A DNA stretch of 64,000 bases, taken from positions 1-64,000 of the forward strand of contig NZ_WTVA01000003.1 in NCBI RefSeq assembly GCF_009882935.1, in the 5' to 3' direction. The notes beneath the pieces were generated by a model. That model ran no database searches and was not told where the DNA came from. It saw only the letters and a program-made list of their open reading frames with translations. The position numbers and the translations under genes were made by a program. Shown here in pieces: positions 27,515 to 38,309 of this stretch (its first letter is position 1; every line of letters starts with the position of its first letter). Origin of the DNA: Sneathiella chungangensis. Its GTDB lineage: Bacteria; Pseudomonadota; Alphaproteobacteria; Sneathiellales; Sneathiellaceae.

Positions 27515-28459
27515 ATGAGAGTGCCTGCCCTAGCTTCGGCCGTTCTGCATATGCTGATCCTTGTGATCATGTATACGGGCCTGCCGTTGTTTACGGACCC
27601 GAAGGAGTTCGAGCCGCCGGTCGTCATCAATGTCGAAATCGTCGACGTGGCGGATATTACCAATTTGCCGAAACCGGCGCCGGAGCCGGAGAAGGAAAAG
27701 GAGCCGGAGCCCGTCGCCAAGCCTGAGCCGAAGCCGGAACCCAAGCCAGCGCCAAAACCCGAGCCGAAACCGGAACCCAAGGTCGAACCGGAGCCGACGC
27801 CGGAACCGGCGCCGAAGGCGGAACCCGAGCCGGAGCCCGAACCCGCGCCGAAACCGGAGCCCGAGCCTGAACCCAAGCCGGAGCCAAAACCGGAACCGAA
27901 GCCTGTGCCCAAGCCGCCGGTAAAACCGAAGCCGAAGCCCGAACCGAAGCCCGAGCCGAAACCGGAACCCAAGCCTGAGCCGAAGAAAGAGGAGCCCAAA
28001 AAGCCGGCATTCGACGTGAATCAGCTGAAGGCGCTGCTTGACAAGAAGAAGCGCGAACAGGCCGCGAAAACGCCGGACACCGCCGACATAAAAAAGCCCA
28101 ATTCTGCTGAAAAGGTGCCGAACTCGTCGAGCAAGGCGGCGGATCTGTCGCTGCCATTGACGCTGAGCGAGAAGGATGCGCTAAGACAGCAGGTGCAGAA
28201 GTGCTGGAACCCGCCGACAGGCGCGGCCAACGCGGAAGATCTTGTGGTGACGATACGGATCAGGTTAAATCCGAACGGATCGTTGAATGGCTATCCGGAA
28301 ATTGTTAATGGTGGTGGGGCGTCAGATGGTTTCAGGCAGGCGGCGGCGGAAAGTGCCCGTCGGGCAGTGCTGCAGTGCCAGCCTTATACGTTGCCGGCCG
28401 CGAAATATGAAAGCTGGCGGGACGTCACGATGAATTTCGATCCGAGGGATATGTTCTAG
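27515..28459 (+). CDS. tolA: TolA, energy-transducing protein with Pro-Glu-Pro-Lys linker
   Basis: 314-residue protein linking the TolQR motor to Pal and TolB. An N-terminal membrane anchor (about residues 5-25) is followed by about 105 residues of PEPKPEPK-type repeats (about 54-158), then a Lys-rich helix and a C-terminal TolA III domain (about 220-314) with QVQKCWNPP and VRLNPNG-like IRLNPNGSL. The linker differs from the Ala/Lys helical domain II of E. coli TolA and is closer to TonB. The repeat DNA spans 27675-27990. Confidence 0.92.
   Translation: MRVPALASAVLHMLILVIMYTGLPLFTDPKEFEPPVVINVEIVDVADITNLPKPAPEPEKEKEPEPVAKPEPKPEPKPAPKPEPKPEPKVEPEPTPEPAPKAEPEPEPEPAPKPEPEPEPKPEPKPEPKPVPKPPVKPKPKPEPKPEPKPEPKPEPKKEEPKKPAFDVNQLKALLDKKKREQAAKTPDTADIKKPNSAEKVPNSSSKAADLSLPLTLSEKDALRQQVQKCWNPPTGAANAEDLVVTIRIRLNPNGSLNGYPEIVNGGGASDGFRQAAAESARRAVLQCQPYTLPAAKYESWRDVTMNFDPRDMF
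27675..27990 (+). repeat. tolA: low-complexity Pro-Glu-Pro-Lys coding repeats in tolA
   Basis: About 315 bases of imperfect CCGGAACCCAAG/CCGGAGCC units encode alternating EPKP and EPEP. Units vary at third codon positions, so this is an old repeat under protein-level constraint, not a recent tandem expansion. Confidence 0.9.
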
Positions 28460-28462
28460 GCG

Positions 28463-29821
28463 ATGGGAAGAATGATGATTGGTAGTGTGCAAAAAATCCG
28501 GACGTTGCTGGCTGGCCTGGTGCTGGCGATAGCGCTCGCCTCCGTTGCGAGGGCGGAACTGGTGATCGATATCACCCAGGGCAATATCGAGCCGATGCCG
28601 ATCGCGGTCACCGACTTCTATGCCGACAACGAGGCGACGGCCAAGATCGGCAAGCAGATGGCCGATGTTATTCGCGCCGATCTGGAACGCTCCGGCCTGT
28701 TCGTGCCCATCGATCCGCGCGCCTATCTGCAGCAGCCGAAGGACCTGCAGGTAACGCCCGTATTCGCGAACTGGCGTAAAATTGCCGCCCAGGCGCTCTC
28801 CACCGGTCTTGTCCGGGCGCTGGGCGATGGGCAGATCAATGTCCAGTTCCGTCTCTGGGACGTCTTCGCCGAACAGTATCTGACCGGCATCCAGTTTACG
28901 ACGCCGCCGTCGAACTGGCGCCTGACGGCGCATCTGATCGCGGACGCCATTTACAAGCGCCTGACGGGCGAGGACGGATATTTCTCGACCCGCGTTGTCT
29001 ATGTTTCCGAAAGCGGTCCGGCCGACCGTCGCATCAAGCGTCTTGCGATCATGGACCAGGACGGCGAGAACCATCAGTTCCTGACCAGCGGGAATGAATT
29101 GGTGCTGACGCCGCGCTATTCACCGACGCAGCAGGTCCTGACCTACCTGTCTTATTTCAATAACAAGCCGCGGGTGTATCTCTATAATCTGGATACAGGC
29201 CAACAGGAAATCTTGGGCGAGTTTCCAGGCATGACCTTCGCGCCGCGCTTCTCTCCGTCGGGCAACCAGGTGGTAATGAGCATGGCGCAGGACGGCAACT
29301 CTGAAATATATTTGATGGATTTGCGCACGCGGGAAATGAAGCGGCTGACCAATCATCCGGGCATCGATACGGCGCCCTCCTTCTCCCCGGACGGCACGCA
29401 AATCACCTTTGAATCGGATCGCGGTGGCCGCCAGCAGATCTATATTATGGACGCGGACGGCTCAAATGTCCGCCGGATCAGCTTCGGTAGTGGCAATTAT
29501 GGCACACCGGTCTGGTCTCCGCGCGGCGATCTGATCGCCTTCACGAAGCTCACCGGGGGCAAGTTTTCCATCGGCGTGATGCGCACGGATGGCTCACAAG
29601 AGCGGATTTTGACCGAAGGTTTCCATAATGAAGGGCCGACCTGGGCCCCGAACGGGCGCGTATTGATGTTTTTCCGGCAGATTCCGGGAAAAAATGATGG
29701 GCGCAGCGATAAAGTTAGCTTGTGGTCCATCGATTTAACAGGATATAACGAGCGCGAGGTAATCACGCCAGGTGACGGATCCGATCCTGCGTGGTCGCCA
29801 CCGTATAACTTGAACAGGTGA
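28463..29821 (+). CDS. tolB: Tol-Pal system beta-propeller protein TolB
   Basis: 452-residue periplasmic protein. A signal peptide ([18 protein letters not shown]) is followed by the N-terminal domain with [16 protein letters not shown], then a six-bladed WD40-like beta-propeller with repeats such as [21 protein letters not shown] and [10 protein letters not shown]. It cycles between Pal and TolA. It starts three bases after tolA. Confidence 0.96.
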   Translation: MGRMMIGSVQKIRTLLAGLVLAIALASVARAELVIDITQGNIEPMPIAVTDFYADNEATAKIGKQMADVIRADLERSGLFVPIDPRAYLQQPKDLQVTPVFANWRKIAAQALSTGLVRALGDGQINVQFRLWDVFAEQYLTGIQFTTPPSNWRLTAHLIADAIYKRLTGEDGYFSTRVVYVSESGPADRRIKRLAIMDQDGENHQFLTSGNELVLTPRYSPTQQVLTYLSYFNNKPRVYLYNLDTGQQEILGEFPGMTFAPRFSPSGNQVVMSMAQDGNSEIYLMDLRTREMKRLTNHPGIDTAPSFSPDGTQITFESDRGGRQQIYIMDADGSNVRRISFGSGNYGTPVWSPRGDLIAFTKLTGGKFSIGVMRTDGSQERILTEGFHNEGPTWAPNGRVLMFFRQIPGKNDGRSDKVSLWSIDLTGYNEREVITPGDGSDPAWSPPYNLNR

Positions 29822-29958
29822 CAGCAAACCTTTATAGTTCGCTTGGTTAATATATTCGGGGGACCATCTTTTTTTGTTTCTCATAGATACAATCCGTATC
29901 CTTGTTTGACGTGAGATACCCAAAGTTCAGAGATTTCCAGAGGATGGGAGTTAAGTAA

Positions 29959-30495
29959 ATGCGGCTCAATCTAGGCCTTAAAACCTTAAGTATTTTCACA
30001 GCGTTGCTGCTGGTTGCAGCTTGTGAAACGGCACCTACGGAAACCGGTGACAGCTCAGGTGGGGGCGCGACTACCCAGACGAGCGGATCGGGATCCACAA
30101 CAACTGTTGTAACTGAAACCAAGACCACCACGGTTCAGCCGGGCAGCCAGGAAGATCTGGTTCTCAACGTCGGCGACCGCGTCTTTTTCGGTTTTGACAA
30201 ATACGACCTGTCGGACGAAGCACAGGCCACCCTGCAGCGGCAGGCCGCTTGGCTGAAGGCCAACCCGACAGTGACGCTTCTGATCGAAGGCAACTGTGAT
30301 GAGCGCGGTACGCGCGAATACAACCTTGCCCTTGGCGAACGCCGGGCGACGGCGGTTAAGAACTACCTGGTTACGCTGGGTGTGTCTGCCGATCGTCTCT
30401 CGACCATTTCCTACGGCAAGGAACGTCCCGTGGCTCTCGGCCATAACGAGGCTGCGTGGGCTCAGAACCGCCGGTCGGTTTCGGTTGTAAATTAA
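29959..30495 (+). CDS. pal: peptidoglycan-associated lipoprotein Pal
   Basis: 178-residue outer-membrane lipoprotein. The lipobox LVAAC puts the lipidated cysteine at C22. A Ser/Thr/Gly-rich linker (23-60) leads to the OmpA domain with FGFDKYDLSDEAQ, GNCDERGTREYNLALGERRA and AQNRRSVSVV, the full peptidoglycan-binding set. A 137-base gap after tolB may hold its own promoter. A strong terminator follows. Confidence 0.97.
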   Translation: MRLNLGLKTLSIFTALLLVAACETAPTETGDSSGGGATTQTSGSGSTTTVVTETKTTTVQPGSQEDLVLNVGDRVFFGFDKYDLSDEAQATLQRQAAWLKANPTVTLLIEGNCDERGTREYNLALGERRATAVKNYLVTLGVSADRLSTISYGKERPVALGHNEAAWAQNRRSVSVVN

Positions 30496-30512
30496 TCACA
30501 ACCAGGACAATC

Positions 30513-30565
30513 AAACGCCCGTTGCCGCGCTAACTCGTTTAGTGTCGACAGCGGGCGTTTTTTTT
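30513..30565 (+). terminator. rho-independent terminator after pal
   Basis: AAACGCCCG (30513-30521) pairs with CGGGCGTTT (30552-30560), followed by a run of T to 30565. The loop is 30 bases, longer than usual. It separates pal from cpoB and may only partly stop readthrough. Confidence 0.75.
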
Positions 30566-30685
30566 GGCGAGCGGGCTCGGTTTTTGCCGGGCCGTCTTGC
30601 GTTGACCATAAAATCGCCAATATTTCGAACAAGTTTGACATAATGTAGCTGAAGACCTGACGGATCGAGGAAAGGGCGTACCGCG

Positions 30686-31789
30686 ATGATTTGGACCGTA
30701 TCAAAAACCGCATATGGGAAGGTTTCCTTGCCGGCTAGGAAGATATTGATCTGCGGAATTATCGTTCTCGCGGTTGCCATGGCAATGGCGCCCGGCATCG
30801 CGGCGGCCCAGAGCAACAGCGAGGTAAAGGCCCTCGTCGACAGGATCAACCGGCTCGAGCAGGACATCACCGACATCCAGCGTCAGGTCTATAGCGGCGG
30901 CACTCCCGCGCCCCGGCCCGCCGCACCGAGCAGCAGCTCCGCCCCGCTGCCGGCGTCCGGCGAAATCAGCAAGGACGGGCTCGCCCTTCTCCTGCAGCGC
31001 ATCAGCGCGCTTGAGGATGAGCAGCGGCGCCTGACCGGCGCGCAGGAGGAAACCTCCTTCAAGCTGAACCAGATATCGACCCGCCTCGACAAGCTCGTGA
31101 AAGACGTCGATTTCCGCCTGACGGATATCGAGCGGCGTCTCGGTACGCCGGGCGCGGCGGCGGGAACCCTTGGCGAGTCGGCCCCGCTCGGCTCAGCGAC
31201 TGAAAATCCGGCGCCGGCCGGAACAACCACCTCCGGAAGCCCGGTCGTCATCGGCGGTGAAAGCCTGCCGCAGGGCAGCAAGGTTCTTGGAACGCTCCCG
31301 GCGACGGGCGATGCGGGCTCTTCTGCGACGGCAACGGCACCCTCGACATCCGGCGGGACGGCCGTCGCCTCCACGGCACCGGCCAGTGGCGGGCTGCCGC
31401 AAGGCTCTGCCGCCGATCAGTATAATTACGCCATCTCCCTCGTGCGGGAGGATCGCTATGACGAGGCCGAGGCGGCCTTCACCGAATTCCTGAGCCTGCA
31501 CAAGGACAGCGAGCTTGCGGGCAATGCGCAATACTGGCTGGGCGAGACATTCTACGTTCGCGGCGATTTTCCGAATGCCGCCTCCGCCTTTTTCGAGGGC
31601 TACCAGAACTACCCCGACAGCTCCAAGGCGGCGGACAATCTTCTTAAACTCGCCATGACGCTCGGCCGCATGGACCAGAAGCAGGAAGCCTGCGCCACAT
31701 TCGCCCAGATGGACAAGCAATTCAGCCAGATACCGACGCGGCTGCGGCAGACCGCGGAACGGGAGAAGCAGAAGTTCGGCTGCAAATGA
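30686..31789 (+). CDS. cpoB: Tol-Pal system coordinator CpoB/YbgF
   Basis: 367-residue periplasmic protein coordinating Tol-Pal with cell-wall synthesis. A signal peptide (to about AIAAAQS) precedes a coiled coil (EVKALVDRINRLEQDITDIQ) that trimerises. A long Ala/Gly/Ser/Thr linker (about 165-245) is followed by TPR repeats (QYNYAISLVREDRYDEAE, NAQYWLGETFYVRGDFPNAA). The linker is longer than in E. coli YbgF. Confidence 0.93.
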   Translation: MIWTVSKTAYGKVSLPARKILICGIIVLAVAMAMAPGIAAAQSNSEVKALVDRINRLEQDITDIQRQVYSGGTPAPRPAAPSSSSAPLPASGEISKDGLALLLQRISALEDEQRRLTGAQEETSFKLNQISTRLDKLVKDVDFRLTDIERRLGTPGAAAGTLGESAPLGSATENPAPAGTTTSGSPVVIGGESLPQGSKVLGTLPATGDAGSSATATAPSTSGGTAVASTAPASGGLPQGSAADQYNYAISLVREDRYDEAEAAFTEFLSLHKDSELAGNAQYWLGETFYVRGDFPNAASAFFEGYQNYPDSSKAADNLLKLAMTLGRMDQKQEACATFAQMDKQFSQIPTRLRQTAEREKQKFGCK

Positions 31790-31792
31790 TGC

Positions 31793-33139
31793 GTGGCTGT
31801 GCCTGATCCTCTGACTGCCTCCCGTCTTCCCCGCCATTTTGCGGGCCTGATGCGGGATCTCCTTGGTCGAAACCCTCCCGAAAAGATGGCCGTCGCGGTC
31901 TCCGGCGGATCGGACAGCATGGCGCTGGCGCTCCTGGCTGCGCCGTGGGCGGAAAAGGCAGGCGTCGAACTCACGGCACTGACTGTGGATCATGGACTTC
32001 GCCCCGCCGCAGCGTCGGAGGCGAAACAGGTCGCCGGCTGGCTCGGGCAGCGCGGCCTCAAGACCCGCATACTCACCTGGACAGGGCCGCACCCCGAAAC
32101 CGGCATTCAGGAAGCGGCACGCGAGGCCCGCTACGATCTGATGGCAAGCTATTGCGACGCCGAGGGCATCGGCGTCCTGCTTCTCGGTCATCAGCTCGAG
32201 GATCAACTGGAAACCCTGTTGATGCGTCTATCGAAGGGCAGCGGGCTGGAAGGGCTCGCCGCCATGCAAACAGAGAGCCGTCGCGGCTCGCTTCGTCTTC
32301 TCCGGCCCTTGCTTGGTCTCCGCCGCGACCTGCTGCGGGAGTATCTGCACCGCGAAAAGCAGGCCTGGATAGACGATCCCAGCAATGAAAATCCGGTTTT
32401 TACGCGCACCCGCGTCGGTGCCGTACTGACCGAGCTGCAACAGCTGCCGGGCAGTGATCTTGAGGCGATTGCGCTCTCGCTAGCACGGCTTCAGCGCGCG
32501 AACGATAGTCTCGACCAACTGGCGAGACAGCAGCTTGAAGAGGCGGCGGAGATCAGTCCATATGGTTTCGTTCGCCTGCCGCGCGCCGTGCTGGAGCAGC
32601 AGCCGGAGGAAATCGCGCTCCGCATGCTGTCGATCCTGTTCGGCGCCACAAACGGCGGGCAGCGGCTGCGGCTTCAGGCGCTTGAGCAGATCCACGCCCG
32701 CCTTATCGCGCGCGGGGAGGGGAAAAGCGCCACTCTCGGCGGGGCGCAGATGATAAAATCCGGGAAAGACTGGCTGTTCTGCCGGGAGCCGGGACGGGCG
32801 GGCCTCCCAGTATTGGATATCGACCGGCAGCGGACGGAATGGCTGTGGGACAACCGGTTCACGGTGACCGATCTTGCACCGGCGGAGCCGCTGCCGACGG
32901 GTCTGATAGTGCGCGCGCTCGGGCCCGAAGGATGGGCGCAGCTTGAAACGGAGGCGCTTGCGGCCGAGGTCCGACGGCTACCTGCGAAAGTGCGCTACAG
33001 TCTTCCGGCCCTCTATTTGCGAGGAGAAATTGTTGCCGCGCCGGGTCTCATGACCGGAAAACAGGCCGAAACGGATCTCAATCGACGTTTTAAATGGCGA
33101 TTTCGGGCATTTTACTGGATGGCCGCCGCAATTTCGTGA
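31793..33139 (+). CDS. tilS: tRNA(Ile)-lysidine synthase
   Basis: 448-residue enzyme adding lysine to C34 of the tRNA(Ile) CAU anticodon so it reads AUA. The PP-loop SGGSDS is at residues 37-42, and DHGLRPAA follows. The C-terminal domains are shortened relative to E. coli. GTG start, three bases after cpoB, so it is coupled to the tol operon. An inverted repeat, TGATAATTATCA, begins in its stop codon. Confidence 0.94.
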   Translation: MAVPDPLTASRLPRHFAGLMRDLLGRNPPEKMAVAVSGGSDSMALALLAAPWAEKAGVELTALTVDHGLRPAAASEAKQVAGWLGQRGLKTRILTWTGPHPETGIQEAAREARYDLMASYCDAEGIGVLLLGHQLEDQLETLLMRLSKGSGLEGLAAMQTESRRGSLRLLRPLLGLRRDLLREYLHREKQAWIDDPSNENPVFTRTRVGAVLTELQQLPGSDLEAIALSLARLQRANDSLDQLARQQLEEAAEISPYGFVRLPRAVLEQQPEEIALRMLSILFGATNGGQRLRLQALEQIHARLIARGEGKSATLGGAQMIKSGKDWLFCREPGRAGLPVLDIDRQRTEWLWDNRFTVTDLAPAEPLPTGLIVRALGPEGWAQLETEALAAEVRRLPAKVRYSLPALYLRGEIVAAPGLMTGKQAETDLNRRFKWRFRAFYWMAAAIS

Positions 33140-33168
33140 TAATTATCAGTGATAAGCAAAATGCCCTA

Positions 33169-33196
33169 TTGGAACTTGATATTAACAGATTATATT
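33169..33196 (+). promoter_or_regulatory. ftsH: putative promoter of ftsH
   Basis: TTGGAA (33169-33174) and TATATT (33191-33196) are 16 bases apart in a locally AT-rich stretch, 77 bases before the ftsH start. Confidence 0.4.
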
Positions 33197-33272
33197 TAGA
33201 CTTAATCCAAATTGCGGGCGCATCATGCGACGGTCGGGTTCAGTTGAGCCCGAAGTGGGAAGGAAATATTTC

Positions 33273-35198
33273 GTGAATCTTTTCGGCAAAAACATTGTTC
33301 TATGGGTAATCATCGCATTGCTCGTGGTGGCACTTTTCAACATTTTCAATGATCCTTCCCCGCGCAATGCCGGGTTGTCGATGCCTTATTCGACCTTCCT
33401 GACGGAAGTTGAGAACGGACGGGTCAAGAACGTCACCATTCAGGGGCCGAATATCAAGGGCATGACCGATGACGGCCGGTCCTTCACCACCTACGCGCCC
33501 GAAGACAGCACGCTGGTCTCCAAGCTAAGCGAGCATGGCGTCGTGATCAATGCCGCCCCGCAGGAAGAGGGCAGCATGCTGATGGCGACCCTGCTTTCCT
33601 GGTTCCCGATGCTGCTTTTGATCGGCGTTTGGATTTTCTTCATGCGCCAGATGCAGGGCGGCGGCGGCAAGGCCATGGGCTTTGGCAAATCGAAAGCGAA
33701 GCTGCTGACCGAGAAGCATGGCCGGGTGACGTTTGAGGACGTCGCCGGCATCGAGGAAGCGAAGGAAGAACTTGAAGAGGTCGTCGACTTCCTGAAAAAC
33801 CCCCAGAAATATCAGCGCCTCGGCGGCAAGATTCCGAAGGGTGTGCTGCTGATCGGCCCTCCCGGTACGGGTAAGACCCTGCTGGCCCGGTCGGTCGCCG
33901 GGGAGGCGAATGTGCCTTTCTTCACGATTTCCGGTTCCGATTTTGTCGAAATGTTCGTCGGTGTTGGCGCAAGCCGTGTCCGAGACATGTTTGAGCAAGG
34001 CAAGAAGAACGCTCCCTGCATCATTTTCATCGATGAAATCGACGCGGTTGGCCGCCATCGCGGCGCCGGTCTTGGCGGCGGCAATGACGAACGCGAGCAG
34101 ACCCTCAACCAGATGCTGGTGGAGATGGACGGCTTCGAGACGAACGAAGGCGTGATCTTGCTGGCGGCGACGAACCGTCCCGATGTTCTTGACCCCGCGC
34201 TGTTGCGGCCCGGCCGTTTTGACCGTCAGGTCGTTGTGCCGAACCCGGATATCATCGGCCGCGAGAAGATTTTGAAGGTCCATATGCGGAAAGTGCCGCT
34301 GGCGCAGGACGTGAATGCGCGCACCATCGCGCGGGGCACCCCTGGCTTCTCCGGCGCCGACCTTGCCAACCTCGTGAATGAGGCGGCGCTTCTGGCGGCG
34401 CGTAAATCGCGGCGTCTGGTCACCCAGCAGGAGTTCGAGGAAGCGAAAGACAAGGTCATGATGGGCACCGAAAGGCGCTCCATGGTGATGTCGGAAGAAG
34501 AGAAAAAGCTGACCGCCTATCATGAGGGCGGCCATGCGCTGGTCGGCATGCATATGAAGGCATCGGACCCGATCCACAAGGCCACCATTATCCCGCGCGG
34601 CCGGGCGCTTGGCATGGTCATGCGGCTTCCGGAAAAGGACAGCTATTCGCTGCGCCGCGATCAGTGCCTTGCGCATCTGGCCGTGGCCATGGGCGGCCGC
34701 GTGGCGGAAGAGATGATCTTCGGCCATGACGCGGTGACGACCGGCGCCTCCGGCGATATCAAGATGGCGACCGATATGGCGCGCCGGATGGTCACGGAAT
34801 GGGGCCTGTCCGACAAGCTGGGGCCGCTTCTGTATGGCGCCAACCAGGAAGAGGTTTTTCTCGGCCATTCCGTTTCGCAGCAGAAGAACGTGTCCGATTC
34901 CACGGCTGAACTGATCGATCAGGAAGTCCGCCGCTTTGTCGAGGAAGGCGAGGCGACGGCGCGCAAGATCCTCAATGAGCATGTGGATCAGCTCCATCGG
35001 ATTGCCAAGGGTCTGCTGGAATATGAGACGCTGAGCGGCGACGAGATTAAGACGCTGATGGACGGCGGTGACATTTCTCGCCCCGAAGATATCGAAACGC
35101 CGGTCGACAAGGGACCGAGTTCAGCCGTGCCCGAAGCCGACGGCCACAAGAAGCCCGGCGGACCGGGGCTGGAACCGGAACCGCAGCCCGGCTCCTAA
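33273..35198 (+). CDS. ftsH: ATP-dependent zinc metalloprotease FtsH
   Basis: 641-residue membrane AAA+ protease that degrades misfolded membrane proteins and, in proteobacteria, RpoH. I chose the GTG at 33273, eight bases after GGAAGGA, giving the usual N-terminus [20 protein letters not shown]; an upstream in-frame ATG (33225) adds unlike residues. Two membrane helices flank the periplasmic part; Walker [15 protein letters not shown] region [10 protein letters not shown], zinc site HEGGH, and an acidic/Pro-rich tail follow. rpoH in the same window is a likely client. Confidence 0.96.
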   Translation: MNLFGKNIVLWVIIALLVVALFNIFNDPSPRNAGLSMPYSTFLTEVENGRVKNVTIQGPNIKGMTDDGRSFTTYAPEDSTLVSKLSEHGVVINAAPQEEGSMLMATLLSWFPMLLLIGVWIFFMRQMQGGGGKAMGFGKSKAKLLTEKHGRVTFEDVAGIEEAKEELEEVVDFLKNPQKYQRLGGKIPKGVLLIGPPGTGKTLLARSVAGEANVPFFTISGSDFVEMFVGVGASRVRDMFEQGKKNAPCIIFIDEIDAVGRHRGAGLGGGNDEREQTLNQMLVEMDGFETNEGVILLAATNRPDVLDPALLRPGRFDRQVVVPNPDIIGREKILKVHMRKVPLAQDVNARTIARGTPGFSGADLANLVNEAALLAARKSRRLVTQQEFEEAKDKVMMGTERRSMVMSEEEKKLTAYHEGGHALVGMHMKASDPIHKATIIPRGRALGMVMRLPEKDSYSLRRDQCLAHLAVAMGGRVAEEMIFGHDAVTTGASGDIKMATDMARRMVTEWGLSDKLGPLLYGANQEEVFLGHSVSQQKNVSDSTAELIDQEVRRFVEEGEATARKILNEHVDQLHRIAKGLLEYETLSGDEIKTLMDGGDISRPEDIETPVDKGPSSAVPEADGHKKPGGPGLEPEPQPGS

Positions 35199-35211
35199 AA
35201 GGCCCGGTTTC

Positions 35212-36069
35212 ATGACTGAGCTTGAAAAAGGCTCCGCTTTGCCGCGGGGCCTTTCTTCTATCGAGGGGACATCCCCGAAAATCATGGGCATCGTTAATGT
35301 GACGCCCGACAGTTTTTCTGACGGCGGCCGTCATGCGACGACCGATGCCGCCATCGCCCATGCCCGTCGGCTGGTCGCGGAGGGGGCGGATATCCTCGAT
35401 ATCGGCGGCGAGAGCACGCGCCCGGGCGCGGACGCCATCAGCATCGACGAGGAATGCGCGCGCGTCATCCCGGTGATTGAAGGTTGCCGCGATCTCGGCG
35501 TCACGATCTCCATCGATACCCGGAAGAAGGCCGTGATGGCGGCGGCGGCCGCCGCGGGCGCGACGATGATCAATGACGTGAGCGCGCTTGAATATGATCC
35601 GGAAAGCCTCGAATTCGTCGGGAAATCTGGTTTTCCCGTCTGCCTGATGCATAGCCTGGCCGACCCGAAGGTCATGCAGGACAATCCGGTCTATGACGAT
35701 GTGGTGGCCGAGGTGATGGCCTATCTTCGCCGCCGGATCGACATTTGCGTCGCCGCCGGGATTGACCGCCGGAAAATAATCATCGATCCGGGAATTGGTT
35801 TCGGCAAGACGGTGGATCACAATCTCTCGCTCATCAAGGCACTCCCTGAATTTCAATCGCTCGGATGCGACGTTCTTCTCGGCGCCTCGCGAAAACGCTT
35901 TATCGGCCAGATCACCGGCGAGGCGATTGCCGAAAAACGCGTCGTCGGGTCGGTCGCGGTGGCGCTTCATGGCGCCACTTCGGGGGTGCAGATCCTCCGC
36001 GTTCATGACGTTAAGGAGACCCGCCAAGCCCTTGAAATATGGCAGGCAATTGACGCCGCCTCTTTTTAG
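35212..36069 (+). CDS. folP: dihydropteroate synthase
   Basis: 285-residue TIM-barrel enzyme joining para-aminobenzoate to the pterin in folate synthesis, the sulfonamide target. Motifs IMGIVNVTPDSFSDGG, DIGGESTRPGA and IDPGIGFGKT are intact. The ATG at 35212 follows AAAAGG closely; the longer in-frame extension into the ftsH tail is not family-like. It starts 14 bases after ftsH, and ftsH-folP-glmM is a standard proteobacterial order. Confidence 0.95.
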   Translation: MTELEKGSALPRGLSSIEGTSPKIMGIVNVTPDSFSDGGRHATTDAAIAHARRLVAEGADILDIGGESTRPGADAISIDEECARVIPVIEGCRDLGVTISIDTRKKAVMAAAAAAGATMINDVSALEYDPESLEFVGKSGFPVCLMHSLADPKVMQDNPVYDDVVAEVMAYLRRRIDICVAAGIDRRKIIIDPGIGFGKTVDHNLSLIKALPEFQSLGCDVLLGASRKRFIGQITGEAIAEKRVVGSVAVALHGATSGVQILRVHDVKETRQALEIWQAIDAASF

Positions 36070-36124
36070 ACATGTTTTAAGGGTTTTCTGTTAGGGTATT
36101 TCGAATTTTTCGTATGCGAGTTGA

Positions 36125-37477
36125 ATGATGACACGGAAATATTTTGGAACCGACGGTATCCGCGGTACCGCTAACAAGGAACCGATGACGGCGGAAATCG
36201 CCCTGAAAGTCGGGAAATCCGCCGGTAAGAAGTTCGCCGGACGTGGCGATTTTCGCCACCGCGTCGTGATCGGCAAGGATACGCGCCTGTCCGGCTATAT
36301 GGTTGAGCCTGCGCTCACCGCCGGATTTACCTCTGTCGGGATGGATGTGATTCTTGTCGGGCCTCTGCCGACCCCGGCGATCGCCATGCTGACCCGCTCG
36401 CTTCGTGCCGATCTTGGTGTCATGATTTCCGCCTCCCATAATTCGTTTGAGGATAACGGGATCAAGCTGTTCGGACCGGATGGCTACAAACTCTCCGACG
36501 AGGTCGAGAAAAGCATCGAGGCCGATCTTATCGACGACAGCAATATCGTTCTCGCCGAACCCGCCATGCTCGGCCGGGCGCAGCGCCTCGAGGACGCTCG
36601 TGGCCGCTATATCGAATTTGCGAAAAGCAGTTTTCCGCGCAACCAGCTCCTGAAGGGGCTCAAGATTGTCGTCGACTGTGCGAACGGTGCGGCCTACAAG
36701 GTGGCGCCGACGGTGCTCTGGGAGTTGGAGGCGGACGTCATTTCCATGGGCGTGGCGCCGAACGGCTTCAATATAAATGACGGCTGCGGCTCCACCTCGA
36801 CGGAGGCCATGTGCAAACGCGTGGTGGAGGAGGGCGCCGATCTCGGCATCGCGCTTGACGGCGACGCGGACCGGCTCTTGATCTGCGATGAAAACGGCCG
36901 ACTGGTCGACGGCGACCAGCTGATGGCGCTGATCGCCCGCACCTGGCAGAGCCGCGAGAAGCTGCGCGGCGGCGGTATCGTCTCGACCGTCATGTCGAAT
37001 ATGGGGCTTGAAAAATTCCTGCAAGGGCACGGGCTGACGCTCGCCCGGACCAATGTCGGCGATCGCTATGTGGTCGAGCATATGCGCCAGCATGGCTTCA
37101 ACGTCGGCGGCGAACAATCGGGTCATATCGTCCTTTCCGACTACAGCACCACGGGCGACGGCCTGATCGCCGCGTTGCAGATACTCTCGGTGATCGTCGA
37201 AAAGGGTGGCAAGGTGAGCGAGGTCTGCCATAACTTCGATCCCTGGCCGCAGATTTTGAAGAATGTGCGCTATGGCGCGGGAGATCCGCTCGCGGGTTCT
37301 GCCGTGCAGAAGGCAATCCGTGACGGCGAGATCCGCCTTGGCAGCGAAGGCCGGCTGCTGATCCGCAAATCCGGAACCGAACCGCTCATCCGCGTGATGG
37401 GAGAGGGAACGAACGACAGCCTGGTCAATGAAATAGTGGATAATATCGTCAACGAGGTGGCTGCCTCGGCGGGCTGA
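36125..37477 (+). CDS. glmM: phosphoglucosamine mutase
   Basis: 450-residue enzyme converting glucosamine-6-phosphate to glucosamine-1-phosphate for peptidoglycan and LPS. It begins with [14 protein letters not shown]; the phosphoserine loop is [12 protein letters not shown] with the active serine at S104; the metal loop is [12 protein letters not shown]; the C-terminal phosphate loop is [12 protein letters not shown]. Two adjacent ATGs (36125, 36128) are possible starts. Confidence 0.97.
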   Translation: MMTRKYFGTDGIRGTANKEPMTAEIALKVGKSAGKKFAGRGDFRHRVVIGKDTRLSGYMVEPALTAGFTSVGMDVILVGPLPTPAIAMLTRSLRADLGVMISASHNSFEDNGIKLFGPDGYKLSDEVEKSIEADLIDDSNIVLAEPAMLGRAQRLEDARGRYIEFAKSSFPRNQLLKGLKIVVDCANGAAYKVAPTVLWELEADVISMGVAPNGFNINDGCGSTSTEAMCKRVVEEGADLGIALDGDADRLLICDENGRLVDGDQLMALIARTWQSREKLRGGGIVSTVMSNMGLEKFLQGHGLTLARTNVGDRYVVEHMRQHGFNVGGEQSGHIVLSDYSTTGDGLIAALQILSVIVEKGGKVSEVCHNFDPWPQILKNVRYGAGDPLAGSAVQKAIRDGEIRLGSEGRLLIRKSGTEPLIRVMGEGTNDSLVNEIVDNIVNEVAASAG

Positions 37478-37501
37478 AATAAGAAAATTTGAGGGGTAAA
37501 T

Positions 37502-38305
37502 ATGCAGGGGCGTGTATTGATCATTGCCGGATCGGATTCCGGCGGTGGCGCGGGAATTCAGGCGGATATCAAGACGGTGACGGCCCTCGGCGGCTATGCG
37601 GCCACGGCGATCACCGCGCTCACCGCGCAGAATACCCTCGGCGTTGAGGCGATTGAGGAAGTCTCCGCGCCCTTCGTCGCCCGGCAAATCGACGTCGTGC
37701 TCAAGGATATCGGGGCGGATGCCATCAAGATCGGCATGCTGCACCGCCGGCAAGTGGTTGAGGCCATTGCCGATGTCTTCGATCGGGCCGAGAAGCTGCC
37801 GCCCGTCGTGCTGGATCCGGTCATGATCGCCAAGGGCGGCGCGAGCCTGATCGCGACGGAGGCCAGCGAGGCGATCATGAGCCGCCTGATCGGCCCGCAT
37901 ACCCATGTTCTCACCCCGAATATTCCCGAGGCCGAACATCTGACCAGGACGAAGATCGACAGCCTCGCCGATATGGAGAAGGCGGGGCGGCTGCTCCTGA
38001 GCGAAGGGCCAGCGGCGATCCTGATGAAAGGCGGACATCGCGACGGCATGGAAATCGTCGACATTCTCTTGACAAAAGACGGGATCGAGACCTTTTCCCA
38101 CCGCCGTATCGAGAGCCGCAGCACCCATGGCACGGGCTGCACGCTTTCCTCAGCCATCGCGACGGGCCTCGCGCAGGGGCTCTCAATTTCGAAGGCCGTC
38201 GCCCGCGCGATCCGCTATGTCGAAAACGCTATCTTCGAAGCCCCCGGCATCGGCGCCGGTCACGGCCCGCTCAATCACGGACATACGGTCGGCCGGTTTG
38301 ACTAG
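37502..38305 (+). CDS. thiD: hydroxymethylpyrimidine/phosphomethylpyrimidine kinase
   Basis: 267-residue ribokinase-fold enzyme phosphorylating HMP and HMP-phosphate for thiamine synthesis. IAGSDSGGGAGIQADIKT at residues 7-24 and the anion-hole motif STHGTGCTLSSAIA are intact. It follows glmM by 24 bases; no TPP riboswitch fits in that gap. It ends four bases from a convergent PLP enzyme. Confidence 0.94.
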   Translation: MQGRVLIIAGSDSGGGAGIQADIKTVTALGGYAATAITALTAQNTLGVEAIEEVSAPFVARQIDVVLKDIGADAIKIGMLHRRQVVEAIADVFDRAEKLPPVVLDPVMIAKGGASLIATEASEAIMSRLIGPHTHVLTPNIPEAEHLTRTKIDSLADMEKAGRLLLSEGPAAILMKGGHRDGMEIVDILLTKDGIETFSHRRIESRSTHGTGCTLSSAIATGLAQGLSISKAVARAIRYVENAIFEAPGIGAGHGPLNHGHTVGRFD

Positions 38306-38309
38306 GCGA

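Noticed and set aside
27675-27990. CRISPR or tandem repeat array
   Set aside because: It is an in-frame Pro/Glu/Lys coding repeat in tolA with no spacers of constant length.
37478-37501. TPP riboswitch before thiD or thiE
   Set aside because: Gaps before thiD (24 bases) and thiE (6 bases) are far too short for one.
36077-38128. 683-codon antisense open frame
   Set aside because: It lies opposite glmM and thiD, which have all family motifs; the antisense protein has no recognisable domain and reflects high GC.
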